DNA of 64,000 nt, from NCBI RefSeq assembly GCF_003952165.1, contig NZ_RXFT01000005.1:248001-312000 (forward strand), written 5' to 3'. Below the pieces are notes generated by a model. That model was given only the letters and a program-made list of their open reading frames with translations, was not told where the DNA came from and did no database searches. Source of the DNA: Variovorax guangxiensis (GTDB lineage Bacteria; Pseudomonadota; Gammaproteobacteria; Burkholderiales; Burkholderiaceae_C). Below are positions 1-7,742 of this stretch, one piece after another. Position numbers and translations under genes: made by a program. Positions within the stretch are counted from its first letter, which is position 1; every line of letters begins with the position of its first letter.

Positions 1-118
1 GGGCGCGATGCCGTGCTTACCATCGGTCGCGCCAAGCCAGGCAGCAGGAGCCCGTGTGACCTTCATTCCCCATCTTTCTTTCGGCGAGCCCGCCACGGGC
101 ACGCGAGCGCCATGCTGA
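1..118 (+). other. Window edge; possible 3' end of an upstream gene
   Basis: No recognisable gene lies here. Reading frame 2 is open from the window edge to a TGA at 116-118, which would overlap the ATG of the next gene (ATGCTGA). It could be the C-terminal tail of an upstream gene, but the roughly 38 residues resemble nothing I recognise. Confidence 0.2.
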
Positions 119-414
119 AGCACATCGTGATGTGGGACCTGCGCGCAGACACGCCCGAAGAAAAGGCGCGCGCCACGCAGCTGCTCAAGTGCAAGTTCGA
201 ATCGCTGCGCGGGCAGATACCCGGCCTGCTGCACATCGAGGTCGGCGTCGATTCGAGCCGCGTGGGCTACGCCTGCGACGTGGTGCTCTACAGCGAGTTC
301 GACAGCCAGGCTTCGCTCGACGGCTATGCCACGCATCCGGCGCACCTGCGCGTGCGTGAAGAGCTGGGCGATCTGCGGATCGCGCGGCATCAGGTGGATT
401 ACGCGGTGGGCTGA
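112..414 (+). CDS. Dabb (stress-responsive alpha/beta barrel) family protein
   Basis: A 100-residue protein of the Dabb family, small dimeric ferredoxin-like barrels of mostly unknown physiological role. The N-terminus MLKHIVMWDLR and the later YSEFDSQASLDGYATHPAHLRV stretch are the family's first strand and its second helix region. I chose the ATG at 112 because the family normally starts at this (M)xKHIVxxxL motif; the frame stays open further upstream but that extension looks non-coding. It lies convergent with the helicase gene on the other strand. The function is not predictable from sequence; family membership is fairly secure. Confidence 0.8.
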   Translation: MLKHIVMWDLRADTPEEKARATQLLKCKFESLRGQIPGLLHIEVGVDSSRVGYACDVVLYSEFDSQASLDGYATHPAHLRVREELGDLRIARHQVDYAVG

Positions 415-424
415 TCGGCCGCGG

Positions 425-1699
425 TCAGTCGCTCGCCTCGGGGGCGTCTCCCCGCGCGGCAGCAAGCGCAGCAGCCGCCCGCAGCTTGTCCTTCTTGCTC
501 GGCCTCTTCCCCTTGATCCCCCCCGTGCCCGAGGCGTCCACCACCGGCGGCGCGGTTTCCGTCGGCTCGAAGCCCTCGACGCGCTCGCGCGGCAGCCGCA
601 GGCCGTTGCGTTTCTCGATCAGGCGGAAATGGGCCTCGGTGGCCGCGCTCACGAAGCTGATCGCCAGGCCGCGCTCTCCCGCGCGCCCGGTCCTGCCGAT
701 GCGGTGGATGTAGTCGGTCGGCGAGCGCGGCAGGTCGTAGTTGACTACCACGGGCAGCTGCGCGATGTCGATGCCGCGCGCGGCGAGGTCGGTGGCGATC
801 ACCACGTCCCACCGGCTCTGCTTGAACTGCGAGAGGATGTTGCTGCGGGTGCCCTGCGCGATGTCGCCGTGGAAGGGCACGGCGTAGATGCCGTTGCGGT
901 AGAGCTTCTCGGCCACGGTCTGCGCCGCGTGCTGCGTGGCGACGAAGACCAGCACGCGGTCCCACTCGTTCTCGTGCTGCTCGAGCAGGTGGCGCAGCAG
1001 CTGGGTGCGGCGGCTCGCGTCGACCTCGATCACGCGCTGCACGATGTCGGGCGCGGTGCCCGGCTCGCCTTGCACGTCGACGATGGCGGGGTCGCGCAGC
1101 ATGCCGTCGGCCAGCGCCTGGATGGCCGGCGGGAAGGTGGCGGAGAAGAACAGGTTCTGGCGCCGCTTCGGCAGCAGTTCGAGGATGCGGCCGAGTTCCT
1201 CGGCGAAACCCAGGTCGAAAAGGCGGTCGGCCTCGTCGAGCACGAGCATGGCGACCGCGTCCAGCCTGAGCGCGTTGTGCTCCACCAGGTCCAGCAGCCG
1301 CCCGGGGGTGGCGACGACGATGTCGGCGCCGCCGCGCAGGCTCATCATTTGCGGGTTGATCGACACGCCGCCGAAGGCGGTGACTATCTTCAGGCGCTCG
1401 GGCAGGTGCTGCGCCAGGTCGTGCATGGTGTCGCCGACCTGGCCCGCGAGTTCGCGCGTGGGCACCAGCACGAGCGCGCGAACGCGGCGCGGGCCCTCAC
1501 GCTGCTCGGTCAGGCGCTGCAGCAGGGGCAGGGAGAATGCGGCGGTCTTGCCGGAGCCGGTCTGTGCCGAGCCCCGCAGGTCGCGGCCTTGCAGAATGGC
1601 GGGGATGGCCGCGGCCTGGATGGGCGTCGGCGTGGAAAAGCCGCTTCGGGCGGCGGCCTGCACGAGCGCGGGGGCCAACCCCAGTGAGTCGAATGGCAT
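425..1699 (-). CDS. DEAD-box ATP-dependent RNA helicase (RhlE-like)
   Basis: ATP-dependent RNA helicase of 424 residues, expected to remodel RNA in ribosome assembly or mRNA decay. All core motifs are visible: Q motif (TPTPIQ, about 23-28), Walker A AQTGSGKT (45-52), PTRELA (80-85), TPGR, DEAD (155-158), SAT (186-188), and HRIGRTGR (332-339). A basic, alanine-rich tail follows, as in RhlE-type helicases. The frame extends upstream to 1945, but homology begins at MPFDSLGL, and the longer form would overlap the divergent SUI1 gene, so 1699 is the chosen start. RhlE is the nearest subgroup by short length and basic tail; the exact subgroup is uncertain. Confidence 0.93.
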   Translation of the reverse strand: MPFDSLGLAPALVQAAARSGFSTPTPIQAAAIPAILQGRDLRGSAQTGSGKTAAFSLPLLQRLTEQREGPRRVRALVLVPTRELAGQVGDTMHDLAQHLPERLKIVTAFGGVSINPQMMSLRGGADIVVATPGRLLDLVEHNALRLDAVAMLVLDEADRLFDLGFAEELGRILELLPKRRQNLFFSATFPPAIQALADGMLRDPAIVDVQGEPGTAPDIVQRVIEVDASRRTQLLRHLLEQHENEWDRVLVFVATQHAAQTVAEKLYRNGIYAVPFHGDIAQGTRSNILSQFKQSRWDVVIATDLAARGIDIAQLPVVVNYDLPRSPTDYIHRIGRTGRAGERGLAISFVSAATEAHFRLIEKRNGLRLPRERVEGFEPTETAPPVVDASGTGGIKGKRPSKKDKLRAAAALAAARGDAPEASD

Positions 1700-1758
1700 G
1701 TGTATGAGCGCGGCGGGCGAAGAGAGAGAAAGATCGAAAGCAGAAAGAGGCGTATCGG

Positions 1759-2154
1759 ATGTCGACGATGAAACAGCAGCGCACCGGCCAGTCCGGCGGC
1801 AGCACCCTGGTGTATTCCACCGACGGGGGCGGACGCATGTGTCCCGGCTGCGGCGAGCCCGTGGCCCGTTGCCGCTGCAAGGAGCTCGAAAAGGCGCGCG
1901 GCACGCCGGCCACCGACGGCATTGTGCGCGTGTCGCACGAGACAAAGGGCCGCAAAGGCAAGGGCGTGACGGTAGTGAAGGGCATGGCGCTCGACGCGGC
2001 GGCCCTGCTGGCGCTGGGCAAGCAGCTCAAGACGGCCTGCGGCACGGGCGGCACGGTGAAGGACGGCACCATCGAGATCCAGGGCGACCACCGCGAAACG
2101 GTGATCGCAGCGCTGGTGAAGCTGGGCCATACGGTCAAGCGCGCGGGAGGCTGA
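1759..2154 (+). CDS. SUI1/YciH-family translation factor
   Basis: A 131-residue protein related to eukaryotic eIF1 and bacterial YciH, which influences start-codon fidelity and binds the ribosome. Residues 1-50 contain a small cysteine cluster (MCPGCGEPVARCRC), and residues about 55-130 form the SUI1 domain with KGKGVTVVKG and the typical GTGGTVKDGTIEIQGDH motif. A second ATG at 1768 is possible. It is divergent from the helicase by about 60 bp and followed 7 bp later by the DUF3820 gene, probably in one transcript. The Cys-X2-Cys...Cys-X-Cys arrangement could bind zinc, which is an inference. Confidence 0.9.
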   Translation: MSTMKQQRTGQSGGSTLVYSTDGGGRMCPGCGEPVARCRCKELEKARGTPATDGIVRVSHETKGRKGKGVTVVKGMALDAAALLALGKQLKTACGTGGTVKDGTIEIQGDHRETVIAALVKLGHTVKRAGG

Positions 2155-2161
2155 GCGCTCC

Positions 2162-2398
2162 ATGAACCCCGAAGACCTGCAACGGCTGGTAACGCTCGAA
2201 ATGCCCTTCGGCAAGCACAAGGGCACGCTGATTGCCGACCTGCCCGGCAACTACCTGAGCTGGTTCGCACGCGAGGGTTTTCCCTCGGGAGAAATCGGCC
2301 GGCTGCTCGCCCTGATGCATGAAATAGACCACAACGGGCTTTCCGGGCTGCTGAAACCGTTGCGAAACCGCCCTCCGGAACGGGGAGTTTCCCGATAA
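2162..2398 (+). CDS. DUF3820 family protein
   Basis: A 78-residue protein of the DUF3820 family (also called putative quorum-sensing-regulated virulence factor fold). The recognisable core is MPFGKHKGTLIADLP followed by YLSWFAREGFPSGEIGRLLALMHEI. It starts 7 bp after the SUI1 stop and probably shares its mRNA. Biochemical function is unknown. The family match rests on the MPFGKHKG...LP.YL.W pattern. Confidence 0.85.
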   Translation: MNPEDLQRLVTLEMPFGKHKGTLIADLPGNYLSWFAREGFPSGEIGRLLALMHEIDHNGLSGLLKPLRNRPPERGVSR

Positions 2399-2593
2399 GG
2401 CGCGATTTCGCCACATCTTTTTCGAAATCGGGCTGGATAATGCCCGCTACGTGTCAGTGAGTCGCATTGCGGCTCCCGTGCACGTAATTTGGTGATCGGT
2501 CAGTTTCGCGCCACAGCGCAGTTCTTGTTTGTTGTGATTCTGGGACTCCATCGCTTTTTTGTTTTTTTGTTGGTTTGAATCAGGAGTCCCTCA
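2399..2593 (+). promoter_or_regulatory. Leader of the RRM gene with RBS-sequestering hairpin
   Basis: This 195-bp leader contains a possible -10 box (GATAAT at 2436-2441) with no clear -35. Near its end GGGACTCC (2542-2549) is perfectly complementary to GGAGTCCC (2583-2590). The second arm contains the Shine-Dalgarno AGGAG (2582-2586), three bases before the ATG. The 33-base loop is very U-rich. This predicts a temperature- or protein-sensitive translation switch, in keeping with the cold-shock behaviour of many small bacterial RRM proteins. The pairing is seen; the regulation is inferred. Confidence 0.5.
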
Positions 2594-3034
2594 ATGGGCA
2601 AGAAACTTTACGTGGGCAACCTCGCCTACTCGATCCGCGACAACGATCTCGAACAAGCCTTCGGCGAATTCGGCTCGATCGTCAGTGCCAAGGTCATGAT
2701 GGAACGTGACACCGGCCGTTCGAAGGGCTTCGGCTTCGTCGAAATGGGCACGGATGCCGAAGCGCTCGCAGCCATCGAAGCCATGAACGGCCAGCCCCTG
2801 CAGGGCCGCGCCCTGACGGTGAACGAAGCCCGTCCGATGGAAGCCCGTCCCCCCCGCAGCGGTGGCGGCGGCTACGGCGGTGGTGGTGGTGGTGGCGGCT
2901 ACGGTGGCGGCGGCCGCAGCGGTGGCGGTGGTTACGGCGGCGACCGCGGTGGCTACGGTGGCGACCGCAGCGGTGGCGGCGGCTACGGTGGCGGCGGTGG
3001 TGGCTACGGCGGCGGCGGCCGCGGCGGCTACTGA
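2594..3034 (+). CDS. Glycine-rich RRM RNA-binding protein
   Basis: A 146-residue single-RRM protein, probably an RNA chaperone. The RRM spans about residues 3-80 with RNP2 (LYVGNL, 5-10) and RNP1 (KGFGFVEM, 44-51). Residues about 89-146 are a low-complexity tail of GGGGYGG and RSGGGG units, similar to plant and cyanobacterial glycine-rich RNA-binding proteins and likely disordered. A strong SD (AGGAG) precedes the start but lies in a hairpin. A rho-independent terminator follows, so it is probably monocistronic. RRM proteins of this kind are often induced by cold; nothing here proves it. Confidence 0.95.
   Translation: MGKKLYVGNLAYSIRDNDLEQAFGEFGSIVSAKVMMERDTGRSKGFGFVEMGTDAEALAAIEAMNGQPLQGRALTVNEARPMEARPPRSGGGGYGGGGGGGGYGGGGRSGGGGYGGDRGGYGGDRSGGGGYGGGGGGYGGGGRGGY
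2868..3031 (+). repeat. Glycine-codon low-complexity repeat
   Basis: GGTGGCGG/GGCTACGG units encode the Gly-Tyr-Arg-Ser tail of the RRM protein. Such repeats change length by replication slippage, so tail length may vary between strains. Confidence 0.85.
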
Positions 3035-3067
3035 GTCGAACCCCCTCCAGGGCCCTCGGGCCTCTGA

Positions 3068-3099
3068 ATGAAAAAGCTCCTTCGGGAGCTTTTTTCGTT
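3068..3099 (+). terminator. Rho-independent terminator of the RRM gene
   Basis: AAAAAGCTCC, a TTCG tetraloop and GGAGCTTTTTT form a perfect hairpin followed by a T-run, 37 bp after the RRM stop codon. Confidence 0.92.
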
Positions 3100-3225
3100 T
3101 CCGGGACACACCGGCCCCGGGGAGAACCCTTGCCCTGCGGTACGCATTTGTTCGTACCGCACCGGTCAGCCAACGGTCAGGCGCGCAGATCGACCCTCGT
3201 TTCCCCAATACAAGAGGAGCGAGAC

Positions 3226-3714
3226 ATGCGGATAAAGAGCCAGGCGGACTTCTTTTCGGGAGTCATGTTCACCACCGTGGGAGGCGCCTTCGCCATCGGC
3301 GCGACCACCTACACCATCGGCGACGGCGCGCGCATGGGGCCGGGCTACTTCCCGCTCATGCTGGGGATCCTGCTGGCGGTGCTGGGCGCGATCATCATGT
3401 TCCAGGCGATGGTGGTCGAGACCACCGACGGCGACCCGATCGGCAAGTGGGCCTGGAAGCCTCTGGCCTTCGTGCTCGGCGCCAACCTCGCCTTCGGCGT
3501 GCTGCTGGGCGGGCTGCCCAGCATCGGGCTGCCGGCCATGGGCATGATCATCGCGATCTACGCGCTCACCATCATCTCCAGCATGGCGGGCGAGCACTTC
3601 AGGCTGCGCGACGTGCTGATCCTCGCGACCATCCTGGCGGCCGGCAGCTACGTGGCGTTCATCTGGGCGCTGAAGCTGCAGATCCAGGTCTGGCCCACCT
3701 TCATCGCAGGTTGA
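3226..3714 (+). CDS. tctB: Tripartite tricarboxylate transporter, small membrane subunit TctB
   Basis: Small membrane subunit (162 residues) of a TTT-type secondary transporter for carboxylates. It has four hydrophobic segments, a loop MGPGYFPLMLGILLAVLGAI typical of TctB, and a charged central loop. The ATG at 3226 follows a good SD (AGAGGAGCG); the open frame upstream is not conserved-looking. TctA follows 13 bp later. No TctC binding-protein gene adjoins, although two Bug-type proteins lie elsewhere in the window. The substrate is unknown. Confidence 0.88.
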   Translation: MRIKSQADFFSGVMFTTVGGAFAIGATTYTIGDGARMGPGYFPLMLGILLAVLGAIIMFQAMVVETTDGDPIGKWAWKPLAFVLGANLAFGVLLGGLPSIGLPAMGMIIAIYALTIISSMAGEHFRLRDVLILATILAAGSYVAFIWALKLQIQVWPTFIAG

Positions 3715-3727
3715 GGAGCACACCGCC

Positions 3728-5239
3728 ATGGAACTCTTCAACAACCTCGCGACCGGCTTCGGCGTCGCGTTCACTTTCACCAACCTGCTGTACTGCCTGA
3801 TCGGCTGCATCCTGGGCACGCTGATCGGCGTGCTCCCGGGCATCGGCCCCGTCGCGACCATCGCGATGCTGCTGCCGGCCACCTATGCGCTGCCGCCCGT
3901 GTCGGCGCTGATCATGCTGGCCGGCATCTACTACGGCGCCCAGTACGGGGGCTCCACCACGGCCATCCTGGTGAACCTGCCGGGCGAGTCCTCGTCGGTG
4001 GTCACCTGCATCGACGGCTACCAGATGGCCAGGCAGGGCCGCGCGGGCCCGGCACTCGCCGCCGCCGGCCTGGGCTCGTTCTTCGCGGGCTGCGTGGGCA
4101 CGCTGATCCTGGCCGCCTTCGCGCCGCCTCTGACCGAACTGGCCTTCAAGTTCGGTCCGGCCGAGTACTTCTCGCTGATGGTGCTGGGCCTGATCGGCGC
4201 GGTGGTGCTGGCTTCGGGCTCGCTGCTGAAGGCGGTGGCGATGATCGTGCTGGGCCTGCTGCTGGGCATCGTGGGCACCGACGTCAACTCGGGCGTGGCG
4301 CGCTACAGCTTCGACATTCCGGAGCTCACCGACGGCATCGGCTTCGTGGTCATCGCCATGGGCGTGTTCGGCTACGGCGAGATCATCGGCAACCTCTCGC
4401 AGCCCGACGACGAGCGCGAGGTGTTCACGCACAAGGTCAAGGGCCTGTGGCCCACCAAGGACGACTTCAAGCGCATGCTGCCCGCGGTGCTGCGCGGCAC
4501 GGCCCTCGGCTCGGCCCTGGGCATCCTGCCGGGCGGCGGCGCGCTGCTGGCCTCCTTCGCCTCCTACGCGCTGGAGAAGAAGATCCGCATGCGCCCCGGC
4601 GAAGTGGCCTTCGGCAAGGGCAACATCCGCGGCGTCGCATCGCCGGAGTCGGCCAATAACGCCGGCGCGCAGACCTCCTTCATCCCGCTGCTGACGCTTG
4701 GCATTCCGCCCAACGCGGTGATGGCGCTGATGGTGGGCGCGATGACCATCCACAACATCCAGCCCGGTCCGCAGGTGATGACCAGCAACCCGGAGCTCTT
4801 CTGGGGCCTGATCGCCTCCATGTGGATCGGCAACGCGATGCTGATCATCCTGAACCTGCCGCTGATCGGCATGTGGATCAAGCTGCTGACGGTGCCCTAC
4901 AAGTTCCTGTTCCCGGCCATCGTGCTGTTCTGCGCGATCGGGGTGTACTCGACCAACAACAACACCTTCGACGTGTGGATGGTGGCGGCCTTCGGCTTCA
5001 TCGGCTACCTCTTCATCAAGCTGCGCACCGAGCCCGCGCCGCTGCTGCTGGGCTTCATCCTCGGGCCGATGATGGAAGAGAACCTGCGCCGGGCGCTGCT
5101 GCTGTCGCGCGGGGCGTGGAGCGTGTTCGTCACGCGGCCGCTGTCGGCGGGGCTCCTGATCGCTGCTGTCCTGCTGCTGGGCATCGTGCTTCTCCCGGCC
5201 ATCAAGGCCAAGCGCGAAGAGGCGTTTGTAGAGGATTGA
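3728..5239 (+). CDS. tctA: Tripartite tricarboxylate transporter, large permease TctA
   Basis: Large permease (503 residues, about 11-12 membrane helices) of a TTT transporter that imports a carboxylate with a cation gradient. The conserved N-terminal motif GVLPGIGPVATIAMLLP and the QYGGSTTAILVNLPGE region are present. A second, pseudo-symmetric half begins near LGILPGGGALLASF. The length is standard. It follows tctB closely and ends 3 bp before the convergent chrA stop. Substrate specificity cannot be read from sequence because the partner TctC is absent here. Confidence 0.93.
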   Translation: MELFNNLATGFGVAFTFTNLLYCLIGCILGTLIGVLPGIGPVATIAMLLPATYALPPVSALIMLAGIYYGAQYGGSTTAILVNLPGESSSVVTCIDGYQMARQGRAGPALAAAGLGSFFAGCVGTLILAAFAPPLTELAFKFGPAEYFSLMVLGLIGAVVLASGSLLKAVAMIVLGLLLGIVGTDVNSGVARYSFDIPELTDGIGFVVIAMGVFGYGEIIGNLSQPDDEREVFTHKVKGLWPTKDDFKRMLPAVLRGTALGSALGILPGGGALLASFASYALEKKIRMRPGEVAFGKGNIRGVASPESANNAGAQTSFIPLLTLGIPPNAVMALMVGAMTIHNIQPGPQVMTSNPELFWGLIASMWIGNAMLIILNLPLIGMWIKLLTVPYKFLFPAIVLFCAIGVYSTNNNTFDVWMVAAFGFIGYLFIKLRTEPAPLLLGFILGPMMEENLRRALLLSRGAWSVFVTRPLSAGLLIAAVLLLGIVLLPAIKAKREEAFVED

Positions 5240-5242
5240 GCC

Positions 5243-6607
5243 TCAGCGCACGAGCAAAGGCAGCAGCAACAGCTGCCACGCGAGCCCCAGCAGGGCCGAG
5301 GCGAGCACCACCGGGATCACACCGGCCTTGAAGCGGAACAGCGCCACGGCGGCGACCAGCCCGATCGCCGCCGATGCCGCGTCGAATCCACCGCTGGCGC
5401 CCTTGGGCCACAGCACGTGCCAGGCGAAGAACACCGCCAGGTTGACGATCACGCCCACCACCGCCGCCGTGATGGCCGTGAGCGGCGCGGTGAGCTTCAG
5501 GTTGCCGTGCGTCGACTCGATGAAGGGACCGCCCAGCAGGATGAAGAGGAACGACGGCAGGAAGGTGAAGAAGCACACCACCGTCGCCGCCACCGCGCCC
5601 GCCGCGAAGAGCGAGTGGGCGCCGAACAACGCCTGGTTCCAGCCGCCGACGAAGCCCACGAAGGACACCACCATGATCAGCGGCCCCGGCGTGGTCTCGC
5701 CCAGCGCGAGGCCGTCGATCATCTGCGTGGCGCCCAGCCAGCCGTAGTGGTCGACCGCGCCCTGAAACACGTAGGGCAGCACCGCGTAGGCACCGCCGAA
5801 AGTCAGCAGCGCGGCCTTGGTGAAGAACCATCCCATCTGCGTGAGCGTGCCGTGCCAGCCGTAGAGCGCAGTGAGCGCGCCGATGGCGCCCAGCCACAGC
5901 GCGAGGAACACGCCCAGCACGCGCCAGAAGCGGCCCCAGCCGAAGCGCGCGTGAGCGGGTGTCGGCGTGTCGTCGTCGATCAGCGCCGGGCCGGCGGAAG
6001 CCGCTGCCGCGCCATGCCCGCCGCCGGGCGCGAAGCGCTCCGGCGCCACCCGGCTGCCGAAATAGCCGATGGCTGCGGCCGCCAGCACGATCAGCGGAAA
6101 GGGCACGCTCAGCGCGAAGATCGCCGCGAAGGCCGCCGCCGCGATCGCCCAGAGCCATGCGTTCTTCAGCACCCGCGAGCCGATGCGCCAGGCCGCGAAC
6201 AGCACGATGGCCGTCACGGCAGGCTTCACGCCGTACAGCAGCCCCGCCACCGCCGGCACCTGCCCGTAGGTCATGTAGACCCACGACAGCGCGATCAGGA
6301 TGAAGAGCGAGGGCAGCACGAACAGCGCCCCCGCCGCGATGCCGCCCCAGGTGCGGTGCATGAGCCAGCCGATGTAGGTGGCGAGTTGCTGGGCCTCGGG
6401 GCCGGGCAGCAGCATGCAGTAGTTGAGGGCGTGGAGGAATCGCTTCTCCGAGATCCAGCGCCTGCGCTCCACCAGCTCCTGGTGCATCAGCGCGATCTGC
6501 CCGGCCGGCCCGCCGAAGCTGATGAAGCCCAGCTTGAGCCAGTAGCCGAAGGCCTGCCAGAAGCTGACGGGAACGGGCCGCTCGACGGGATCTTGGGGAG
6601 AGGACAT
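5243..6607 (-). CDS. chrA: ChrA-type chromate/anion transporter
   Basis: A 454-residue, two-domain CHR-superfamily transporter; characterised members export chromate by proton exchange. Two homologous halves are visible: [13 protein letters not shown] with [10 protein letters not shown] near the N-terminus, and [10 protein letters not shown] with [12 protein letters not shown] in the second half. The chosen start is MSSPQDP at 6607, just upstream of the conserved [18 protein letters not shown]; the frame runs further but into the TauE gene. It lies 20 bp downstream of the TauE/SafE gene on the same strand, so the two are probably one oxyanion/sulfur transport operon. Real substrate may be sulfate or chromate. 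Confidence 0.9.
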   Translation of the reverse strand: MSSPQDPVERPVPVSFWQAFGYWLKLGFISFGGPAGQIALMHQELVERRRWISEKRFLHALNYCMLLPGPEAQQLATYIGWLMHRTWGGIAAGALFVLPSLFILIALSWVYMTYGQVPAVAGLLYGVKPAVTAIVLFAAWRIGSRVLKNAWLWAIAAAAFAAIFALSVPFPLIVLAAAAIGYFGSRVAPERFAPGGGHGAAAASAGPALIDDDTPTPAHARFGWGRFWRVLGVFLALWLGAIGALTALYGWHGTLTQMGWFFTKAALLTFGGAYAVLPYVFQGAVDHYGWLGATQMIDGLALGETTPGPLIMVVSFVGFVGGWNQALFGAHSLFAAGAVAATVVCFFTFLPSFLFILLGGPFIESTHGNLKLTAPLTAITAAVVGVIVNLAVFFAWHVLWPKGASGGFDAASAAIGLVAAVALFRFKAGVIPVVLASALLGLAWQLLLLPLLVR

Positions 6608-6627
6608 CGGGCGACTTTCGTGTTGCG

Positions 6628-7386
6628 CTATTTCAGGAATGCGTCGTAGGCGGTCTTCAGTATCAGCGCGCTCACCACCACGATGAACACCACCCGCACG
6701 AAGCCCGCGCCGTGCTTCAGTGCAACCCGCGTGCCCAGCACGCTGCCGGCCACGTTGGCCACAGCCATCACCAGCCCGTAGTGCCACCAGACGTGGCCCT
6801 TGGCCGCCAGCAGGATCAGCGCGGCGGCGTTGGTCAGCGTGTTGATGATCTTGGCCGAAGCCGAGGCGTTGAGGAAGTCGTAGCCCATCCAGCGCACGAA
6901 GAGAAACACCAGGAAGCTGCCCGCACCCGGCCCGAAGAAGCCGTCGTACAGCCCGATCGACAGGCCGATGGTGGAGGCCGCCAGCGTCTCCGCCCTGCCC
7001 GAGAAGCGCGGCGCGTGCATGCGGCCCATGTCCTTGCGCGCCAGCGTGTACAGCAGCACGCCCAGCAGGATGAGCGGCAGCGCCTTGCGCAGGAAGTCGC
7101 CCGGAAACATGGTGACGCCCCAGGCGCCCAGCATCGAGCCGGCAAAGCCGAGCAGCGCGGCCGGCCACAGCGCGCCCCAGCGCATCTGCACCCGCTGGCT
7201 GAACTGGGCCGCGGCGGCGGCCGTGCCCCAGATGGACGCGCTCTTGTTGGTGCCCAGCAGGGTCGCGGGCGGTGCGCCCGGAAAAACGGCGAACAGTGCG
7301 GGCACCAGGATCAGCCCGCCTCCGCCAACGATCGAATCGACAAAACCCGCGAGCGCAGAGGCGCCTGTCACCACCAGCATTTCCAT
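6628..7386 (-). CDS. TauE/SafE family anion permease
   Basis: A 252-residue membrane protein of the TauE/SafE family, proposed exporters of sulfite, sulfoacetate and related anions. The N-terminal [14 protein letters not shown] and [13 protein letters not shown] motifs and the mirrored [12 protein letters not shown] and [11 protein letters not shown] motifs of the second half are clear. About eight hydrophobic segments are predicted. It starts the minus-strand pair TauE-ChrA. The substrate is not known; pairing with a CHR transporter supports an oxyanion role. Confidence 0.88.
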   Translation of the reverse strand: MEMLVVTGASALAGFVDSIVGGGGLILVPALFAVFPGAPPATLLGTNKSASIWGTAAAAAQFSQRVQMRWGALWPAALLGFAGSMLGAWGVTMFPGDFLRKALPLILLGVLLYTLARKDMGRMHAPRFSGRAETLAASTIGLSIGLYDGFFGPGAGSFLVFLFVRWMGYDFLNASASAKIINTLTNAAALILLAAKGHVWWHYGLVMAVANVAGSVLGTRVALKHGAGFVRVVFIVVVSALILKTAYDAFLK

Positions 7387-7457
7387 AGGGGCTGGATTGT
7401 CTCACCCAGGCGCTATCGAAAAAGTAGCTGAAAAGGCCCGAGCCTCAAGCCTTCGCG

Positions 7458-7490
7458 GAAATAAAAAAGGCGCCGACCAGCGGCGCCTTC
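7458..7490 (-). terminator. Orphan rho-independent terminator
   Basis: AAGGCGCC (7467-7474) and GGCGCCTT (7482-7489) flank a 7-base loop, and on the minus strand the stem runs into TTTTTTATTT. It would end a leftward transcript starting within 7490-7742, where no gene is present, so it either ends a small RNA or blocks antisense transcription from amt. Confidence 0.75.
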
Positions 7491-7705
7491 CAAAGTCGAA
7501 CAGGCATCTCGTACGGAGCCTTTGAAGAATTTTTATTGTTGCTAGGGGGGATTGTCTCCTCGGACCCTCGGCACACGAGCAGGGCCCGTTCGCGAGTGCG
7601 CAGACTTTAGGGGCACGCACCGCCTCAGTGCATAGGGAATTACCCGCTTTGCCTTACGCGGGAAGCCCGATTTGCAAACCAAAGTGTTTCTGATAGTTAA
7701 CGACG

Positions 7706-7721
7706 TGGCACGACTTGTGCA
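7706..7721 (+). promoter_or_regulatory. Sigma-54-like promoter for the ammonium transporter
   Basis: TGGCACGACTTGTGCA matches the -24/-12 consensus (TGGCACG N4 TTGCA) except for GTGCA instead of TTGCA, with GG and GC exactly 10 bp apart. The transcript would start near 7732. Nitrogen-controlled amt genes are classically sigma-54/NtrC dependent. No clear NtrC site was seen. Confidence 0.6.
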
Positions 7722-7742
7722 CTGGGCGCCTGAGTCCACCAC

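Larger units (their letters stand above)
7387..7742. other. 356-bp intergenic region with several signals but no gene
   Basis: No convincing coding frame. It holds a minus-strand terminator (7458-7490), a short hairpin (CCCGC / GCGGG around 7643-7663) and a sigma-54-like promoter (7706-7721) for amt. Because no minus-strand gene lies to the right of the terminator, an unannotated minus-strand small RNA between about 7700 and 7461 is possible. The stretch around 7560-7610 has a faint 6S-like look on the minus strand, too weak to call. Confidence 0.4.

Noticed and set aside
326..1687. 453-residue plus-strand frame opposite the helicase
   Set aside because: Histidine/arginine/valine-rich shadow of the helicase gene in GC-rich DNA; no domain.
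2868..3031. Short tandem repeats that could suggest a CRISPR array
   Set aside because: Units are glycine codons in frame within the RRM gene, with no spacers.
7540..7690. Possible 6S RNA on the minus strand
   Set aside because: Only a short GCGAACGGGCC-like resemblance; no symmetric closing stem found by eye. Kept only as an unnamed small-RNA candidate.
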